Below, one piece after another: positions 21,758 to 34,700 of a stretch of DNA of 45,000 nucleotides. Numbering within the stretch: the first letter of the stretch is position 1; every line of letters begins with the position of its first letter. The notes below the pieces were generated by a model. It did no database searches and was not told where the DNA came from. It saw only the letters and a list, made by a program, of their open reading frames with translations. Origin of the DNA: Chrysomallon squamiferum (lineage: Eukaryota > Mollusca > Gastropoda > Neomphalida > Peltospiridae); assembly GCA_012295275.1 (NCBI GenBank), contig CM022677.1, positions 8,452,514 to 8,497,513 of the forward strand, read 5' to 3'. The position numbers and the translations under genes are program-made.

Positions 21758-22627
21758 AGGTGGGACAATTCTGGCCCCCATATTATCTGGTGAAATCAAT
21801 AGTTTTTCCATTGTTACAGTCCATTCTGAGTTTTATTTAAGTTTTAAACAAATGAAAGTCCATGGTCCATACAGTGGGGCGCGTCGTTAAACTTCAAATA
21901 AAATCAAGAGGATGAGGCATTGACAGCAGAGGAAAGTGTCAAGCGCTATGAAGAAGAGTTGGCAGAGAAGAAGAAGAAGGAGGAAGAAAAGGCAAAGAAA
22001 ACAAAGGTGAGAGAGGCAAAACTACAAAAAAATCAGAAGAAGATACCAAAGTCAAAATGGCAGCTCAATTTGAATGCTACAGCAGAACCGGTGGATGCAG
22101 TCAAAGAAAACGTTGATGGCGATGAGCCTGAACTAGAAGACAGAGATGTAGTAGATACACAAGAAAAATGTGAACTCTGTGGCAGAGTTGATGATGGAAT
22201 GAATTCCGACGAGTTCATAGGATGTGATAGGTGCCCAAATTGGTATTGTCTTGATCCTTGCGCACACCTCGAAATCCCAGCTGGTGCAGACTTGAATGAT
22301 ATTGTATTCTTGTGTGATATTTGTCAAGGAGTTTAGTTTACTGAAGTTTTGAATCTGACTGGTATTATGATTAGGACTAATTATTATTAATAGTAAACAA
22401 TGGTTATATAGCAATAATCAGTACAACAAATTTGAGGACCAAAATACATCATGAATGTGCGGGCCAGTTTTACCCCAAATCATCGAGGCATATCTGGCCC
22501 CTGACGACAATTTTTAACCTGGTTCCCATTTCAAAAGTATAAGCACTATGCTTATAGTGTTTGTGTATTTTGTCTGTGAAACTGTAGGTGAGGTTGAATG
22601 GAGAAGTGGGCCAGAATTACCCCACCT
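21758..22627 (+). mobile_element. TA-flanked DNA transposon remnant, probably pogo/Tigger-like
   Basis: Terminal inverted repeats AGGTGGGACAATTCTGGCCC (from 21758) and its complement with two changes (ending 22627) bound an 870-bp element. TA lies on both sides (21756-21757 and 22628-22629), as expected of the Tc1/mariner/pogo superfamily. The match extends to GGTAAGG outside the TA, so the exact edge could differ by a few bases. A second, subterminal form of the repeat (GGGCCAGTTTTACCCCA near 22461) and GGGGCCAG-type motifs lie inside the right end. The interior keeps only the C-terminal part of a transposase; the catalytic core is gone, so it cannot move by itself. Confidence 0.8.
21902..22336 (+). 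pseudogene. Transposase C-terminal fragment: Lys/Glu-rich coil plus PHD-like finger
   Basis: A frame of 144 codons is open from the stop at 21899 to TAG at 22334, but it has no ATG near its beginning; the first codon in its favour is a TTG at 21920. It encodes a highly charged coil (VKRYEEELAEKKKKEEEKAK), a linker with SKWQLNLNA, an acidic stretch and a Cys-rich module: CELCG, CDRCPNWYC, C, CDIC. The module resembles a PHD finger with the usual His replaced (WYC rather than WYH). Coil plus PHD at the C-terminus is known from pogo/Tigger-type transposases. Upstream DDE and helix-turn-helix parts are missing. No frameshift or stop breaks the fragment. Confidence 0.65.
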
Positions 22628-22629
22628 TA

Positions 22630-23634
22630 CCCTAACTGTTAAAATACTGAGTATAATTATGTAAAAAAAAAAAAAAAAAAAAAAAATAATAATTTTACTT
22701 TCACATGTTTTATTGTGCCATATAATGTGGAAGTAAATAACTTAATAAGTATACAGATGCAAAAATAATGATTTAAAAAAATAATAATAAAAAACGAACA
22801 AAAGCACAAAATAAACAATAAAATAAACAACAACAAAAAACCATTAGCATATCAGAGTATAATTTGGATTAATAAAACCATCCATTTTTTGAAATTATCA
22901 TACCGACTACGGTCATGATTATCAATCAATATTACATTAAGTGATTAACTGATTAAGACTTCTTCGGCATCTCAAGACAGCTAATATTTTGTATATTCTT
23001 GATGTAAAGTTTTACTTTAACGTTAATATTAAATTTTTATTTAGATAATTTATTTTATTTTCTTTACCGTAAAGTTGTTTTTTATGTTCATATCTTTCGT
23101 TTTCATGTTTATATATCAACTATAATGTTGATAATATTTTACAAATATATAGATTAGTTGTATTGTTAATAGTACAGGAAAGAAAACAAACTGAATATTT
23201 GTCACTCGGTCTTCTTTGATTGTGAATGTCAAATGAATGGATATAACGAGAACTTCTAAAGTGTCGGTTATATTTACAATGAAGTGAATATCATATTTTA
23301 ATAAGAATTTATATTTACCTTTAACAAAATAGAATTAGTTCAAACTAATACGAAATTTTCGATACCATTAAAGCAGGCGTCCACATGAAACAAAATCCGG
23401 TTTCAGTAAAATGGAACCGAGTTCCAAGTTGTTATAAATGTATGAATAACGTATTATCCGAAACGAAATTATTTACCTTTTACAGTTATTTTTAAATTTA
23501 TTATAAATGTAATAAATGTTTTTAGCAGAACCAGAAATATAGGAAATATGGGCGAGCGCACGTTAATAGATTTAAAATAACTAAAAAGGACAGAAACAAC
23601 AACAACACAAAAAGAAATCCCTCCACAAATGATA

Positions 23635-23679
<45 letters not shown>

Positions 23680-23724
23680 ATAATAATAATAATAATAATA
23701 ATGACATATATTCATGATATAACA

Positions 23725-23769
<45 letters not shown>

Positions 23770-24238
23770 TATTTGTAGTATCTCAAATCGCTTGAAAGAG
23801 GGTAATCTTGTTAACTCAGTCTTTGTTGGGTTTTTTATTTGTTATTAGCATTTCAATAAAATAATATAAAATTCATTTTTTATATATACTTACTATTCAC
23901 TGTTGTAAAGGCACCGTTTAAAATTTATTGTTTTTAATTTAATTTATTTTAATTGAAAATTAAATTCAAACTTGTATTATTAAATGAAAATGCTTTGTTG
24001 GAAATGTTCCGGTTTATTTAAAAACACAAATTTATTAATATTTTAAATAATAGATTTTATGTCATTCTGTGTTTGTGCATGGTATGTTTATGTGTGTGTT
24101 TTCATTTCTGGACACGACTAGGCTTTATTTTATTATTTATTTTTATTTAAATTTAAATAAGATAAAATACACTTTAATGTTTTATGCCTTATCTAGGTTT
24201 ATTTTTGATGTTTACACAAAACAAACAAAGAAAGAAAG

Positions 24239-24272
<34 letters not shown>

Positions 24273-24700
24273 AAACATACAAATAAAGAAATTAGTAAAT
24301 AAAAACTATAATAATAATAATAAGAAGAAAAATTTTAAAATAACAATTAGCAGATTTCTAATAAGGTGTTTCAACTAAATTTCATTATTATTTTTATTGA
24401 AAGTAACAACAAAATAAATGTTTGTGATTTTATCACTAACAGTAATAATATATGCATTTATTATAGTGATCATACACATATCTTGTTCTCTGTATGCTTA
24501 TGGCAAGAGAAAAAAAAAATGTTTCATGGCTAAATAAAATATATATATCCATGTCTATGAACTGTTTTGAATAATAAGACATTTTTTTTAATATATTTAC
24601 TCCAAGGCAAGATCCTGTAACAAGAATCTACAGGCAGTGTACATCGTGAGAAAATCAAATAGAGGTACCAAATGATTTATCTGATCTCCAGAAATTCTGA
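22630..24700. other. Non-coding interval with poly-A, CTA/ATA and ATT tracts
   Basis: Poly-A at about 22663-22686 and 24237-24271, (CTA)n then (ATA)n at 23637-23702, and (TTA)n at 23725-23770. The segment around 23200-23480 is less repetitive and has two minus-strand AAAG|GTAAAT donor-like sites (near 23317 and 23470), which might belong to 5' exons of the zinc-finger gene. That is not strong enough to call. Confidence 0.5.
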
Positions 24701-25083
24701 TAAAATGAAGAAAAATATGCAGTTTTTGAAATTGGCTTCTTCAGAATTAGGTTTGGTTTGTTTGAGATTCCATGACACCAGTTTACTTTTCATCTTCTAA
24801 CTTATTATTACTTAATACTTGTTTTAGTTTATACTTATTTTTATTTATTACCATGTCTGAAACACATGCATTTTTAAAACTTTTAAGTGAATTAAAAAAT
24901 ATCAACGAGGCCTATCTTTAGAACTATATTAATTTGTATCAAAAACATTATTTGTTCATTTTTCATTGATTATTTTATAATTTATGTAAAGATTTAGCTT
25001 GTATCCAGATATCAAACATATCCAAAAATGTGGAGTACATAGTACCAGCATTAGCAGTATTTTTATACCAATTTTTTTTTTGT

Positions 25084-25210
25084 GTACAACATTAAATGGG
25101 TTTTTATGTTTTTGCAGTATTATGTTTTTAACAAATTAAAACATTCATTTTTTTATTGGATATTTTGATCTGAGTATTTTTAATCAGTTTAATCTATAGT
25201 GTGCTGAGCT
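25084..25210 (+). repeat. Interspersed repeat ending in a GA tract, copy 1
   Basis: Begins GTACAACATT and ends TAGTGTGCTGAGCT, followed by a GA/G-rich tract (25211-25229). A homologous copy in the same orientation is at 37570-37691. The match includes AACAAATTAAAACATT, a TATTTTTAATC stretch and the terminal GTGCTGAGCT. It is probably the end of a longer mobile element; no coding part is recognised. Confidence 0.7.
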
Positions 25211-27521
25211 ACAGAGAGAGAGGGGGGGGAAGCAAAAACAAAGAGAAAAAAGAGTTAAATGCAACTCTATGTAAATTATCAGCAATGTTTATCAGAACCT
25301 TTTTATATACTCATTAAATCTTTGCTAAGTCCTCTGTAAAGACGTGTAAATAATATTTTTCAGTGTAATAGTTAATCCAGATGTTTAAAGTAAATGAAAA
25401 CAAGACAGAAAAATGTTTGAGACAAGTTTTATTGTCACAAATTGACAATGTGTCAGTGAGTGAACAATGGTTATATTATTAAAGAAATGTTTTACAAAAA
25501 TATCACAGTTATAAACTTTAGCTAACACTAACAACACAGCTATAATAAAGACATGTAGCGACAAACAAAAACACAGACAGATGAACTGGGGTTGGATTTT
25601 TGTGTTTACTACTTACGCATTTACAGTTCATTGTTTTTTTAATGCTTTCTTAATAAGAAATAAAAATTTAGTATTCTATTCAATATTTGTTAATTATTTT
25701 TACTTCTTTATGTGATACAAATAAACACGGACAGACAGACATATACATGCACATATAAATATATGCATTTACTGTGTGTATGTGTGTGTTTTATCTTATT
25801 AAGAAAGCTGTTATATATAAATAAAAACATTTACAAGCACACACATACAGATACATTAACTGCATGTATGCATGCATGTTTTGTGTGTGTGTATGTGTGT
25901 GTGTGTGTCTATTCATATCATTTAAAGAAGTAAATAAATTAATCAAGATTGAAATACTACATTTTCTAAATTATTTACTGAACAAACTGAATTGAAATAA
26001 ATCACTTTGTTCAAGCAGTAAATTTAAATAAACAACTGAGAAGTTTCAAATCAGTATATTCTTTAATATTAGATTTTAAATGAGAAATGTCAAAAGATGT
26101 AGGTTAAAAGGTGTTGGTTTAAAATAAAACCAGCCACTATTAAAATAATTTTTTTTTTTTTTTTAGTAAAGGTAGATGTTTAGAATGTTTGCAGTTTCAT
26201 CCTCATACTCTTGAAACAAGCACATAAAACAATATTTACAATAGTTATTGCAACTGACACAGATTTACACAAAATGTCTGCCAGGTGCTCAATCAGCCAC
26301 CATCAACACACTGAAATGTGCATTATCCCAGTCAACATCTTCACACAGCTCATAGCTACTGTAGTTAAGAAAGAAAAAATATAGTCATAAAATAAAGGAA
26401 ATAATATGAACTTCTAATATGAAATTATTATTACAATAATCATGAATTTACAAAAAGATAGTAAATATTTTACGAAAGAAATAAAGAAAAGAAAAATCAG
26501 TTTTTAATGGGAAATTATTATTATTAAAGAAGCCATAATACAATTTATATACTGTTATGCTGTAGATTGTACATTTGTTGAAAAAAAAAAGAATTTAACC
26601 AGAACTAAATTTGAAAAGAAAGAAAGAAAATAAAAATCTAACTGGAAATTATTATTATGCAAACTAAATTTCTTGACAGTATTTGCTGAATAAAATAAAA
26701 ACTCATTTAACTGTATAAAAGTACAATTATTCAAAAAACAATAAAAAATACCCTTATTTATATTACACCAGTATAGAACTTCCTGATGTTTGTTAGTTAA
26801 ATAAAATTTATAATTGTAACTCAAGGAAAAACCCTTTGATTTCAAAGTGGAGATTTTAGGGACTGTGAGACTTTCTGTTTAAGTGAATTTTCCTTTCATG
26901 TATTGGAATACCTCACTATCAGTTTTTCTATTTTTTCATAGCATATCATCTATTAAAACTTTTCTAGAACTGACCAATAGATTGTCTTAACCATGATAAG
27001 CTTCCTGAAGCTTTCAGGAAAGAATAATAATATATATTTTTTTAAATTCGAGATTGTTTTATTTCACATTCTTCTCAAACTATGCTATGAGTTGACACTG
27101 ATTTGTTTACATGACTAGACATTGAAAATTTTAAAATAACTTAAGGGTTCAAAATATAAAAGAATCCTTATCCGTTTGTTTTCAAATACAGATTTTAGTA
27201 AATCTCTAAAACTCATAATGTGGATATTTGAAACATGAAACACTTTTAAAATGATAATTTAAAGTATGGATAAAGAAAATAAATGTTTAAAATAAATAGA
27301 CAACAAAGTGAAATTAACAATTTCTCAGTTTTAAAACAATGACCAAATATTTTATGTTATTTATGTACTATCAGTTATTATTAAAATAATTATAAAAAGT
27401 TAAATTATTATTATTATGAGTATTCAACTATAATATAAAAATCACTGGTCCCATGTTTCATTTGCATGTTTCATTTTCAATTTCAATTTCATCATATATT
27501 AAAATTAAAATATGAGTAGTT

Positions 27522-27522
<1 letters not shown>

Positions 27523-27580
<58 letters not shown>
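27523..27580. repeat. (TA)n microsatellite
   Basis: A pure TA run of about 58 bp. Confidence 0.95.
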
Positions 27581-27585
<5 letters not shown>

Positions 27586-27839
27586 TTGTAAATATAAAAT
27601 CAGATTTATGCAAACAATATAAATATATAATGTTAATGTATGAATTAAACATAAAATAATGTTGAGTAGATTATAAGTATAAAATCAAATGTATAAAAAA
27701 TGTTTGCAATTAAAATACAACCCCCAAACAAATTAATGTATGATATAAAAATGTTTTTACTAATAATTCTTAATGTGTATTATAAGTAAAATTTGTTTAG
27801 ACCTTGTGATTAATGACAGAATTATGATCTCCAGCTGTG

Positions 27840-28027
27840 TATAATAATAACATTAATTATAATTATTATAATAATAATATAATAACAATAATTTTATGTA
27901 TAATAATATAATATTATTATAATAATAATATAATAACAATAATAATATGTATAATAATATAATATTATTATGAACATATTTAATAATAATAATAATAATA
28001 TATAATAATAACATTAATTATAATTAT

Positions 28028-28061
<34 letters not shown>

Positions 28062-28100
28062 TAATATTATTATGAACATATTTAATAATAATAATAATAA
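27840..28100. repeat. AT-only tandem duplication of AAT/ATT-rich blocks
   Basis: Two blocks recur in order: ACATTAATTATAATTATTAT (27851 and 28011) and TATTATTATGAACATATTTA (27963 and 28066). These indicate a tandem duplication of a segment of about 110-160 bp made of almost nothing but A and T. Confidence 0.8.
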
Positions 28101-28652
28101 CAGGTTCCATATCTGCTTAATGAAGATCTAAGGATAAACATTATTTTGTTTAAACACCTATAAAAATGGAATCTTTTATTAACCAATATTTTATAGATAT
28201 TTCTTTAAACATAGGCAATGATAAAAACCTTTATAGACACTTTTCCATTTAAATGATTTCTTACACTTGTGCTTAGTCTATAATATTTTATTAATTTTAA
28301 TAAAATAAATAAATAAATAAGAACCTGAAAAAAATTTGAGTAGTGTGTTTTATCAAAAATGTTTTTATCTTACATTTAAAAATATCTCTCCCAGTTTTAC
28401 AGAATCTATATTATGAAACAGTTATAAAAAATTATATTTCTTTTGAATACTAAACTGAAAGAATACAACGTGAAGACACAACATTTTAAAAAGGTTTAGT
28501 AAAACAACACATGATAAACTGACAACACTTAAACACTTCCAACAAATACAGTAATCATAATGATTAATTAATTCAATTTGTTTTAATAGCAATACACAAA
28601 AGTTGAGTTACCATAATCAGTAATGTTTATTACTGATTTCTATTATTTCAGT

Positions 28653-28653
28653 A

Positions 28654-28695
<42 letters not shown>
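28653..28695. repeat. (GT)n microsatellite
   Basis: About 40 bp of near-pure GT. Downstream (28700-29150) no gene is seen. Confidence 0.95.
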
Positions 28696-28697
<2 letters not shown>

Positions 28698-29174
28698 GTG
28701 TAAAATTTATCATTTCTAAAGCATACACATACACCCACACAACAGTTCAAGCTCCATTTAAAAAGAGCCGTCTAAAACATGCATCACATTAAAACTTAAA
28801 ATAGTCTTAGATTTTTCTTAAAAGCTATTATTAAACTGTTTCATAAATTATATTATTATCTAAAAATATAAGTTAATAAACAATAACAATGTTTTTATAT
28901 GGAAATATAAAAACTTGTCATGGTTTATTCATTTCTTTACTTTTCTTGATGGAAAGATTTCCTTTTAGATTTTGCTTTTATTCATTGAGAAATTTATTAG
29001 TTAAAATATATATGTAGATACAGTTTATTGAATTTTCATTTGTTTCCTATTATTAGTGTTACATTTTCATTTGCATACTCATATAAACTTTATTATATAA
29101 TAATTTAATTTAGTGGAAATTACAAGATACATTTACTGGAAGAGGTGACTGAAAATACCTGGTTCTTAAAAAAA

Positions 29175-29197
29175 TAAATTAATTAATTAACTAATTA

Positions 29198-29234
<37 letters not shown>

Positions 29235-29260
29235 TCATAACAACAACAACAACAACATTG
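29175..29260. repeat. AATT, AAT and AAC compound microsatellite
   Basis: Short AATT units, then about 30 bp of AAT, then ACA repeats. The following 29.3-30.66 kb is AT-rich with no exon seen. Confidence 0.85.
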
Positions 29261-30666
29261 CTATGTTAAAATAAGCAAAATTATAGTGTAACTCTACAAT
29301 TTGGGATATTTCAAGATTCTTTTTGAAAACAAATAATATATTTTCTCTGTTATTAAAACTTTAAATGTTGTTAATGAGGTAAATTTAAGAAGATTTTCTG
29401 AAGAATTAACAGTCAGTAAGACGGATCTGTTACATGTACATGTGTTTGTGTGTGTGTTTTAAATATATATTTTGTTTTGTGAAGAGACAAAATCTACAAA
29501 AGACTTCACATCATCTGTTATCAGTTTGTTTTTTTCACTCATTTTTATTTCTCACAACACTTTGAAAATTGCATATTTTTAATAACCACACATATACACA
29601 ACAAAGCCACTTACAACATTAACAGTTTCTTTGTAACTTATTTCTGTGAATTATATAACATATACTATATGACAGTGGGTTATATAAAAAAAATATTAAT
29701 GATTTGTAAATCACATAGTTTTAATTATTATTATTTTTGTTAATATATAAACACACACCATATACTTAATTGTTTGCTTTTTTTTTTTCTTAATAAGGTG
29801 TAGATTTATATAATATTGTGAAATATAACATAAAGTAACTATTTTAATTTAAAAAATGTAATATAATACTGTTTTAAATATTTTTTAGTTTATACTGCAT
29901 GAATTGTAACATATTTATTGAATAAAAGTTATTTTTAAAAAGTGACTTAAGTTTATTGTCACCTAGTTATTTACATCAATAATACTTATAAACATGAAAC
30001 ATAATATTTTTGTGATATTTTGGTTTTTAAAATGTTTTAAGGAGTTAAGACTTTTTTACATTTTTTATTTTAAATATATAGAATTAATAATATAAATAAA
30101 TAAATATTAATAATAATAGTCATAATAATAATAATATTTTAATAACTTCTTAACTGTAATTAAAAGTTTCCAAGAGCATATAAAACATAATAAAATAGAT
30201 TTTAAATATAATAACCAAATAAAATGTTCTAGTTAGTATGTTTTCACTTCAACAAAATCAGTCTGAATATTCTCTGCAAATATTCCATATATTGTATCAG
30301 TGATTATTTTTTTAATCAATCTGAAATTAATCATTTTAAATACATCATAAACTCCTTAAGTACATTAAAAGTATAAATATCATATTTGAATATACTTAGA
30401 TATTTAACTAAATTAAGTGTAAGAGTTAGTAAATGTTATACAGCTCAGTACATTAAAACTCTAATGTTTCAATAAAATAATAAATTTTACAGATGATAGT
30501 TCAGTATTCGAAGTATTAGAAAACTCTCAAAGTTTTTAACTATACTAATATAATTATTAATATTGCATTGCTGTATTGTAAACATTGGACCAAGTTGAAT
30601 ACATTACATTGTAGTAGAAAACAAGAAAATACATATATAAAAAAAATCTGACTAGATACAAATTGA

Positions 30667-31539
30667 TTAGCTGACTAATTTTCTGGCACTTTCTGCTAGA
30701 CTAGTAGCACTGGATTTTAAGAGAAACTTTAATCTGTAGTACTCATCCAGACACAATCCATTCACAAACCCGTTCACATTCTTAGCAAACTGACTCACAG
30801 CCACTGCTCTTTCAGTCTCCAGCCAAGACGACATATCCTGTTCCAAACTGCTCCTTGTAACTTCCTCAATAGTCGGATCCTTATTTGGGCCCCAGAGAAT
30901 GTACTCAACTACGGATCTGACCTGTGCTAGACATTCTACTTTACGAGGCTCTAGCATCGCCCTTAGTTTCTTCACCATTTCCACAGTCTGAACATTGGCA
31001 GAAAAGTTCTCATCCTCGATATCCTCATCGTCATCAACGCTGTACATATCGGAAGCATCTTTGAGAAGTTGATCTAGAAAGCTACACATTGACTCACCCT
31101 GTGGAATGTCACGTGACCTCTGATGTGGCAGAAATGATATGACCTTGCCACGGAGGTCTGGTCGAGAAACGAGAAAAATGTCTCTAAAATCCCGTTCCGA
31201 CACTGTGAAGCCCTGATCGAGGCAGTGTGACATGGAACTCAACAGCTGTAGTGTTACTGACAAGATGATGTGCATGTAAGCATCAAGATTGTGAGTGAGG
31301 GTCTCGCGGAGCAGTGACAAGTGGCTGTCGAGGTTCTCGATTATGTCGAAGTTGCCGACTGCACAAAAACATTTGGCGAGACTGGAGTCATAAATAGAGT
31401 TCTGAACTAGCTGACTTGTTTTGATGAACTCATCAGTGAGGAAGGAGAAAGGAATTGTGTCTGCAAACACAACCACTGGTTTCAGCAGACTCGGGTGTGT
31501 CAGTGACGATGTCTCCGTGGCTGAACGAGAATGAAGCAG
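30667..31539 (-). CDS. PEAK1: PEAK-like gene, terminal exon: pseudokinase core and C-terminal dimerisation helices
   Basis: The acceptor ATTATCTTCTTGTAG is followed by 290 codons and a stop. The fold reads through PVVVFADTIPFSFLTDEFI (N-lobe strand to hinge), LDAYMHIILSVTLQLLSSM (helix E-like), SERDFRDIFLV (catalytic-loop position), VISFLPHQ (DFG position), an acidic loop VDDDEDIEDENF, then VVEYILWGPNKD and WLETERAVAVSQFAKN to the C-terminus. The ILWGP and W..ER.....FA pattern is the family's C-terminal helical segment. The length and the complete C-terminus suggest an intact gene. Confidence 0.87.
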   Translation of the reverse strand: MLHSRSATETSSLTHPSLLKPVVVFADTIPFSFLTDEFIKTSQLVQNSIYDSSLAKCFCAVGNFDIIENLDSHLSLLRETLTHNLDAYMHIILSVTLQLLSSMSHCLDQGFTVSERDFRDIFLVSRPDLRGKVISFLPHQRSRDIPQGESMCSFLDQLLKDASDMYSVDDDEDIEDENFSANVQTVEMVKKLRAMLEPRKVECLAQVRSVVEYILWGPNKDPTIEEVTRSSLEQDMSSWLETERAVAVSQFAKNVNGFVNGLCLDEYYRLKFLLKSSATSLAESARKLVS

Positions 31540-31743
31540 CTACAAGAAGATAATATTTATTTCTTATTGACAAGTTGAAAATAATAATATAAAACTACAA
31601 ATAATGGTACTGATAATAATTATATTATGTAATAAAAGTAGAAGTAGTAGTAATATAATAAGACTGATAATGATAAAACATAAATAATTGTAATAATAAT
31701 TATTATTAATATGAATAGTTGTAATAGTGTAGTAGTAGTAGTA

Positions 31744-31776
<33 letters not shown>

Positions 31777-34700
31777 ATAATGATAACGATAATAATAATA
31801 ATAATAATAATAATCATTCTCATTAAATTTGTTCATAATAATATTATTATTATTATTACTGTTTATATTTTTGTTGTTTTGTCATCATCATCAATATCAT
31901 CATCAACATCGTCATCATCATCATCATTATTACCATTATTATCTAACTGAAAAATTTGAATCTTCATTAATTAAACTATCTAAATCTATAATAGCAACAA
32001 ATAACCATCCCATTATGCTGTATTTCCACCTACCATTAGCTGACAAGGAGAGTTATGGGCCCTGAATTTTGCATTATAAACAATGCACCGTTCCGATGCA
32101 TGAACTGGCTGACCGAATAGGTCAAAGTCCTGCCATTTAATCTGCTGCATGCTTGACATCACCAGCTTCTCCTGTGCCAACATCTTCTCCACCTGTCCAT
32201 ACACCTCCTGCAGCGTCTGCAAATTGATGTTGGTCAGCTTTGAGTAGACCTCTCTTAGTCTCTCCTCCCCCAGCATGACAGCCGGGTTGGGCCGGTTCAT
32301 TGAGACGTACTGCTCAGACAGACATTTCTCAGATCGTTTGGGTTTTCTTCGAGGAGCAGGTTTAGGTCTCGAGAGTGTGCTGCTGTTAGACTGTGAATCA
32401 GACTCAGAGGAAATTGTTTCTTTAGACTGGGAACGCATTGTCACTGCTGGAAGCCCCAAATTGGGATTGGTTTGTGATGGCGGAGAGTGAGAAGAATAAG
32501 AAGGCATCTCTCCTGACACTGGTTTGCTCTGACTGGTTGGCTGGTTGATGGTGTAGCCATTGGGAATCTCTTCGTAGATTGGTTGAGAAGCGAGAACCTG
32601 AAGTCGGTTCTCGTCAGCATCATCAAACACTGGGTCCTCCTCTTCGATTGTAGATGGTGCGCCAACAGATGCTATCGACAATGTTGATGTTGTCATCAGC
32701 GATGGTATTGCACCACCTAATGATCCCATAGATATTATTGATGAAGACATCAATGATGAAGTCATAACTGAATCGCTGGCGAGGTCTGATGTGTTGGAAT
32801 TGGGGGGCACTGGTTCAAGATAGCCCTCGGCAGGAATATTCGGACAGATGGGTGTCTTGGTTACAATTATCTCCCCTGTTATTGGGTTGATCTGAGGAGT
32901 CCCGTCCAGCTTGGGAAGAATGGATTCGTAAAGATTGTCAAACGTCCCAAGGGGAGATATAGGTGGGAGGTCGTCAGGGTACTTGTGTGTGGGTGACTGA
33001 TCTGAAAAAAAGATAATAGAGAAAATCAGAATTTGATATAGCATCAATTTGATTCTTTTTTTTTTCTTTAATGGTATTTTCATTTAAATGTATGTGTGAA
33101 GCACATACACATACACAGAGAGAAAGAGAGAGTTCAGAAAATAATAACATAAAGAAAAAGTTCCAGAAACATTTTATTAAATGAAAATCATGAAATTAGC
33201 TTAATTAAGAAATATTTATATTATTAAACTGAAGTTCTATTATATAAATTCAGTTTAAAAAATAAGAAATCTGAAATTTTATTTAGAAATTGAAACATAA
33301 ACATTTACAAACAGTTTCAAAAAGAAACCATAATAACAAAATTATTCACTTTCTGATTCTGTGTTAAAACTGAACTACAACTTCACAAATTCTACCTTTG
33401 CTAAATAATTCTACATCAAGCAACAACAACAAACAAGACAGAGAAAAGAAAAGAAGAGACAGAACACTGAGAACTATTAAAAACTCAGACTAAAACTGAA
33501 GGACACTTTGGCTGGATGGTGAAGGTTTCCTACAAAAACATGTAAAGATGCTTCATGCATTAAACTAGCCAGAAATGTGAAAAATCTAAGACCAAGAAAT
33601 GCTTCTTGCTACATGCACATGTCAAATATAGCAAACAAATCAAGGTACATTACTCTGTTAATAATCTAAGGGGGGTAATTCTATCAATTCATACAATATA
33701 AAAAATATGAAATGAAAACATAGTTCAAAATGTATACATGCACATTCCATTTATATTTCATTTTAGAACTGGGGACTATGAACATTTAAAAAGTTTTGAG
33801 ATAGGAATGTTATTATTATTATTGAAGGGAGATAACTAGAAAACCAAGCCATCACCATTTCAGACAAAGTTTCCTTACTGAAAATCAAACCTGAGGCAAA
33901 TGCCGTGTCATCACCTAGAGACAGAGTGTTACGTCTGTTTGTCAGTATCCTTGTGTTTGTCATGTCCGTCACCATCTGTAATAATAACAGTAAAAGCCAC
34001 AGTAGTAGGAGGAGAAGGAGAAGTAACAAATTACATAAGAAATGAAGATGTTTCTTTGCATTGTATAGAGTTAAATAATCCATAACAATCTGAAATATTA
34101 AGTTTTTATTTTCCAAGTAACACATTTATTTATTTAAAGATTACTATGGTCATTCATTCATTCATTCATTTGTTTAAAGGTTACTATGGTAATTCAGTCA
34201 TTCTTTCATTCATTAATTATTAATTCATATTTGATTGATTCATTCGCACTCTGTCACTTACAACTGGTCCAGATATGTCGGCAACATTTATCTTCTTGGA
34301 TCTCCTCGGCAGAGTTGTTTCAGTTATTGACTTGGCACGCTTCACTGACGGTGGGGGAGGGGCTGGAGCTCGCGACTTCTTATTGCCCAGCTTACCCAGA
34401 AAACTTTTACGACTCTGGGGCAGGGCAGTGGGTAGTTCAATTTTCTCCCTCACAGGCTCTGGCTCAATGAACGTTTTGTTTTCTTCTGGTTTCTCCTTGG
34501 CTGTAGGTGACTTTGGTTTCTCTTTCAGCAGCTTTTCCTTTACCAGCTCTTTGGCTATGGAAACTTTTTTACTGATTTTTGGACTTTCTATTCGGGAACA
34601 AGGTTTTGAATTCTCTGTTTCTGTTGGGGAGCTCGGATTCGATTCATCTAACTCTGGAACGGGAGAGGTTGGAGAGGGAGGTAACTTTGTCGAGTCTTTA

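Larger units (their letters stand above)
24700..30660. other. Non-coding AT-rich interval, downstream of the PEAK-like gene
   Basis: Nearly 6 kb of AT-rich DNA without a supported exon. It may include a long 3' UTR of the PEAK-like gene, but no decisive polyadenylation signal was found. The less repetitive parts are about 26170-26370 and 25390-25620. The minus-strand 96-codon frame at 26555-26845 is Phe/Asn-rich, lacks homologous look and is not called. Confidence 0.5.

Noticed and set aside
26555-26845. 96-codon minus-strand frame without simple repeats
   Set aside because: Phe/Asn/Lys composition typical of random AT-rich DNA; no splice sites, no recognisable motif.
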